This document shows, piece by piece, positions 62,879 through 64,000 of a stretch of DNA of 64,000 nucleotides. Position numbers and translations under genes: made by a program. The notes below the pieces were generated by a model that searched no databases, was not told where the DNA came from, and was given only the letters and a program-made list of their open reading frames with translations. Position 1 is the stretch's first letter. Each line of letters starts with the position of its first letter. The stretch comes from Luteibacter sp. OK325 (GTDB taxonomy: Bacteria > Pseudomonadota > Gammaproteobacteria > Xanthomonadales > Rhodanobacteraceae), in assembly GCF_003050935.1 (NCBI RefSeq), contig NZ_QAOX01000001.1, positions 806,001 through 870,000 on the forward strand, written 5' to 3'.

Positions 62879-64000
62879 ATGACCACTCGTTACCGGCTGC
62901 TCGATCTCACGGTCGACCTGGCACGCCAGAGGGTGGAGCGCGGTGACGTCACGCTCGACATCGCCGGGCTCAGTTTCCAGCTACTGGCCTGCCTGATCGA
63001 ACGCGGCGATCGCGTCGTTGGTTTCGATGAACTGATGGAGGCTGTCTGGGCGCCCGCCGTCGTGAACGAAGAAACCGTGACCCAGCGCGTCCGCCTGTTA
63101 CGCCAGGCACTGGGTGACGACGCGCGCCAGCCACGTTACATCCGCACGGTACGCGGGCGCGGATACCAGCTGGGTGCGCTGCCCGAGCGACTCGCAGGAG
63201 AAGCCCCGCGGCGACGGCATTCCGTCTGGCCGGCGCTCGCCGCAGTCGGCGTACTGGCCGCCGTAGCACTCGGCGCGGGGTTCCTCGCTCATGAGCAGAA
63301 GCCGGTACTCACCGCGCAGCAGGAACTGCTCCAGCGCGCTCACTGGTACGCCGCCATGGGTCAGCGTGAGAACAACGAACGAGCCCTGGCCCTCTATGAC
63401 CGCGCCTTGCACGAAGCACCCGACGATGCCGATGCGCTGACCGGTGCGAGCCGCACGCGGTCGGCGCGCACCTGTCTCTACAACGCCGGTGCGGACGATG
63501 CGCGCGATGCGCTGCGCCTGGCTAGCCGCGCCGTAACTTTGCGTCCCGAGCTGGCGGACGCATGGTCCGCGCTCGGCTATGCGCGCGATTGCCTTGGCGA
63601 CATCTCCGGGGCGATCGCCGGCTACGAACATGCCGTGCGACTGGATCCCACCGACGATGCCAGCCGCTCGTCCGCCGCTTACCTGTATCAGGAACAAGGC
63701 CGCCTGGCGGATGCCCTGCGGGCCAATCTCGATATGCACGGCGATCCGGCGCGCGTGCGTTTTCGTGACGTGCAGGTCGCACGCGAGTACGAACTGCTCG
63801 GCTTCGATGCGGCGGCTGAAGTGCGCTTTCGACACGTGTTCGAATTGTCGCCCGACAACGTCTTCTCCAACCTGGCGTGGCCTGGCTTCCTTTTCGCCCG
63901 CGGACGTTTCGACGAAGCACGCGCCGCGCTGGCTGAGGCACGGGAGCGCGGCACACCTCGCGCCGAGCTCGCACAGCTCGAGGGTGAACTCGCCCTGCGC
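62879..64000 (+). CDS. ToxR/CadC-like winged-helix regulator with TPRs (5' part)
   Basis: An open frame of 374 codons that runs off the right edge. Residues about 1-100 form an OmpR-type winged helix (LSFQLLACLIERGDRVVGFDELMEAVW, ETVTQRVRLLRQALGDD, YIRTVRGRGYQL). A hydrophobic helix at about 116-137 makes it a membrane-bound regulator of the CadC/ToxR kind. TPR-like repeats fill the rest (NNERALALYDRALHEAPDDADAL, ELADAWSALGYARDCLGDISGAI), expected in the periplasm. ATG 62879 follows a weak ribosome binding site; the signal and targets are unknown. The C-terminus is missing. Confidence 0.85.
   Translation, partial: MTTRYRLLDLTVDLARQRVERGDVTLDIAGLSFQLLACLIERGDRVVGFDELMEAVWAPAVVNEETVTQRVRLLRQALGDDARQPRYIRTVRGRGYQLGALPERLAGEAPRRRHSVWPALAAVGVLAAVALGAGFLAHEQKPVLTAQQELLQRAHWYAAMGQRENNERALALYDRALHEAPDDADALTGASRTRSARTCLYNAGADDARDALRLASRAVTLRPELADAWSALGYARDCLGDISGAIAGYEHAVRLDPTDDASRSSAAYLYQEQGRLADALRANLDMHGDPARVRFRDVQVAREYELLGFDAAAEVRFRHVFELSPDNVFSNLAWPGFLFARGRFDEARAALAEARERGTPRAELAQLEGELALR

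Overview
The window looks like a stretch of a GC-rich gammaproteobacterial chromosome, most likely a Xanthomonadales member of the Rhodanobacteraceae (Luteibacter/Dyella type). This is inferred from the gene families, very tight operons with ATGA/GTGA overlaps, and GTAG-headed extragenic palindromes; no rRNA or marker gene is present to prove it. I see no insertion sequences, CRISPR arrays, tRNAs or phage genes.

Layout, left to right. 0-3.5 kb: the 3' part of a NorR-type sigma54 activator, a GalP-type sugar/proton symporter, and an HTH-GAF regulator. 3.5-12.5 kb: a VOC protein, then the periplasmic pair pbpC and a giant alpha-2-macroglobulin (minus strand) separated by a REP palindrome. 12.9-17.5 kb: an HWE histidine kinase followed by an ECF42-type sigma factor operon with two DGPF (YCII) proteins and two VOC proteins; a good ECF42-like promoter lies in the 3' end of the kinase gene. 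17.5-24.5 kb (minus): a Tdi1-like protein, a molybdate operon modABC continuing into a flippase-like membrane protein and a beta-lactamase-fold lipoprotein, then glgX. 24.6-31.5 kb (plus): a complete EmrA/outer-membrane-factor/EmrB pump, a DUF2946 protein and a TonB-dependent receptor.

31.4-40.4 kb (minus) is the most interesting region. Six co-oriented genes form what looks like a self-contained class III lanthipeptide locus: ABC ATPase, FtsX/MacB-type permease, NtrC-like response regulator without the GAFTGA loop, intramembrane-type histidine kinase, a 43-residue precursor peptide at 34199-34330 (leader motif ILDLQ, Ser/Thr/Cys-rich core), and a lyase-kinase-cyclase synthetase (LanKC). The peptide gene is below the usual ORF length cut-off. 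It has a strong ribosome binding site, three copies of TGTCGCGA upstream, and a long hairpin between it and the synthetase gene.

40.7-50.7 kb (plus): a GH3 beta-glucosidase, 3-hydroxybutyrate dehydrogenase, and a tandem array of four secreted TAP-like alpha/beta hydrolases. The fourth has lost its nucleophile serine and oxyanion motif and looks like a pseudoenzyme. A strong terminator separates the array from convergent glnA, which has a textbook NtrC site and sigma54 promoter. 52.4-57.4 kb: a TPR protein, a small hydrolase overlapping an HExxxH membrane protein, and a Tat-exported phosphoesterase ending inside a second REP element. 57.5-62 kb (minus): a second EmrAB-type pump with its outer membrane lipoprotein. 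62-64 kb: uppP and a ToxR/CadC-like regulator running off the right edge.
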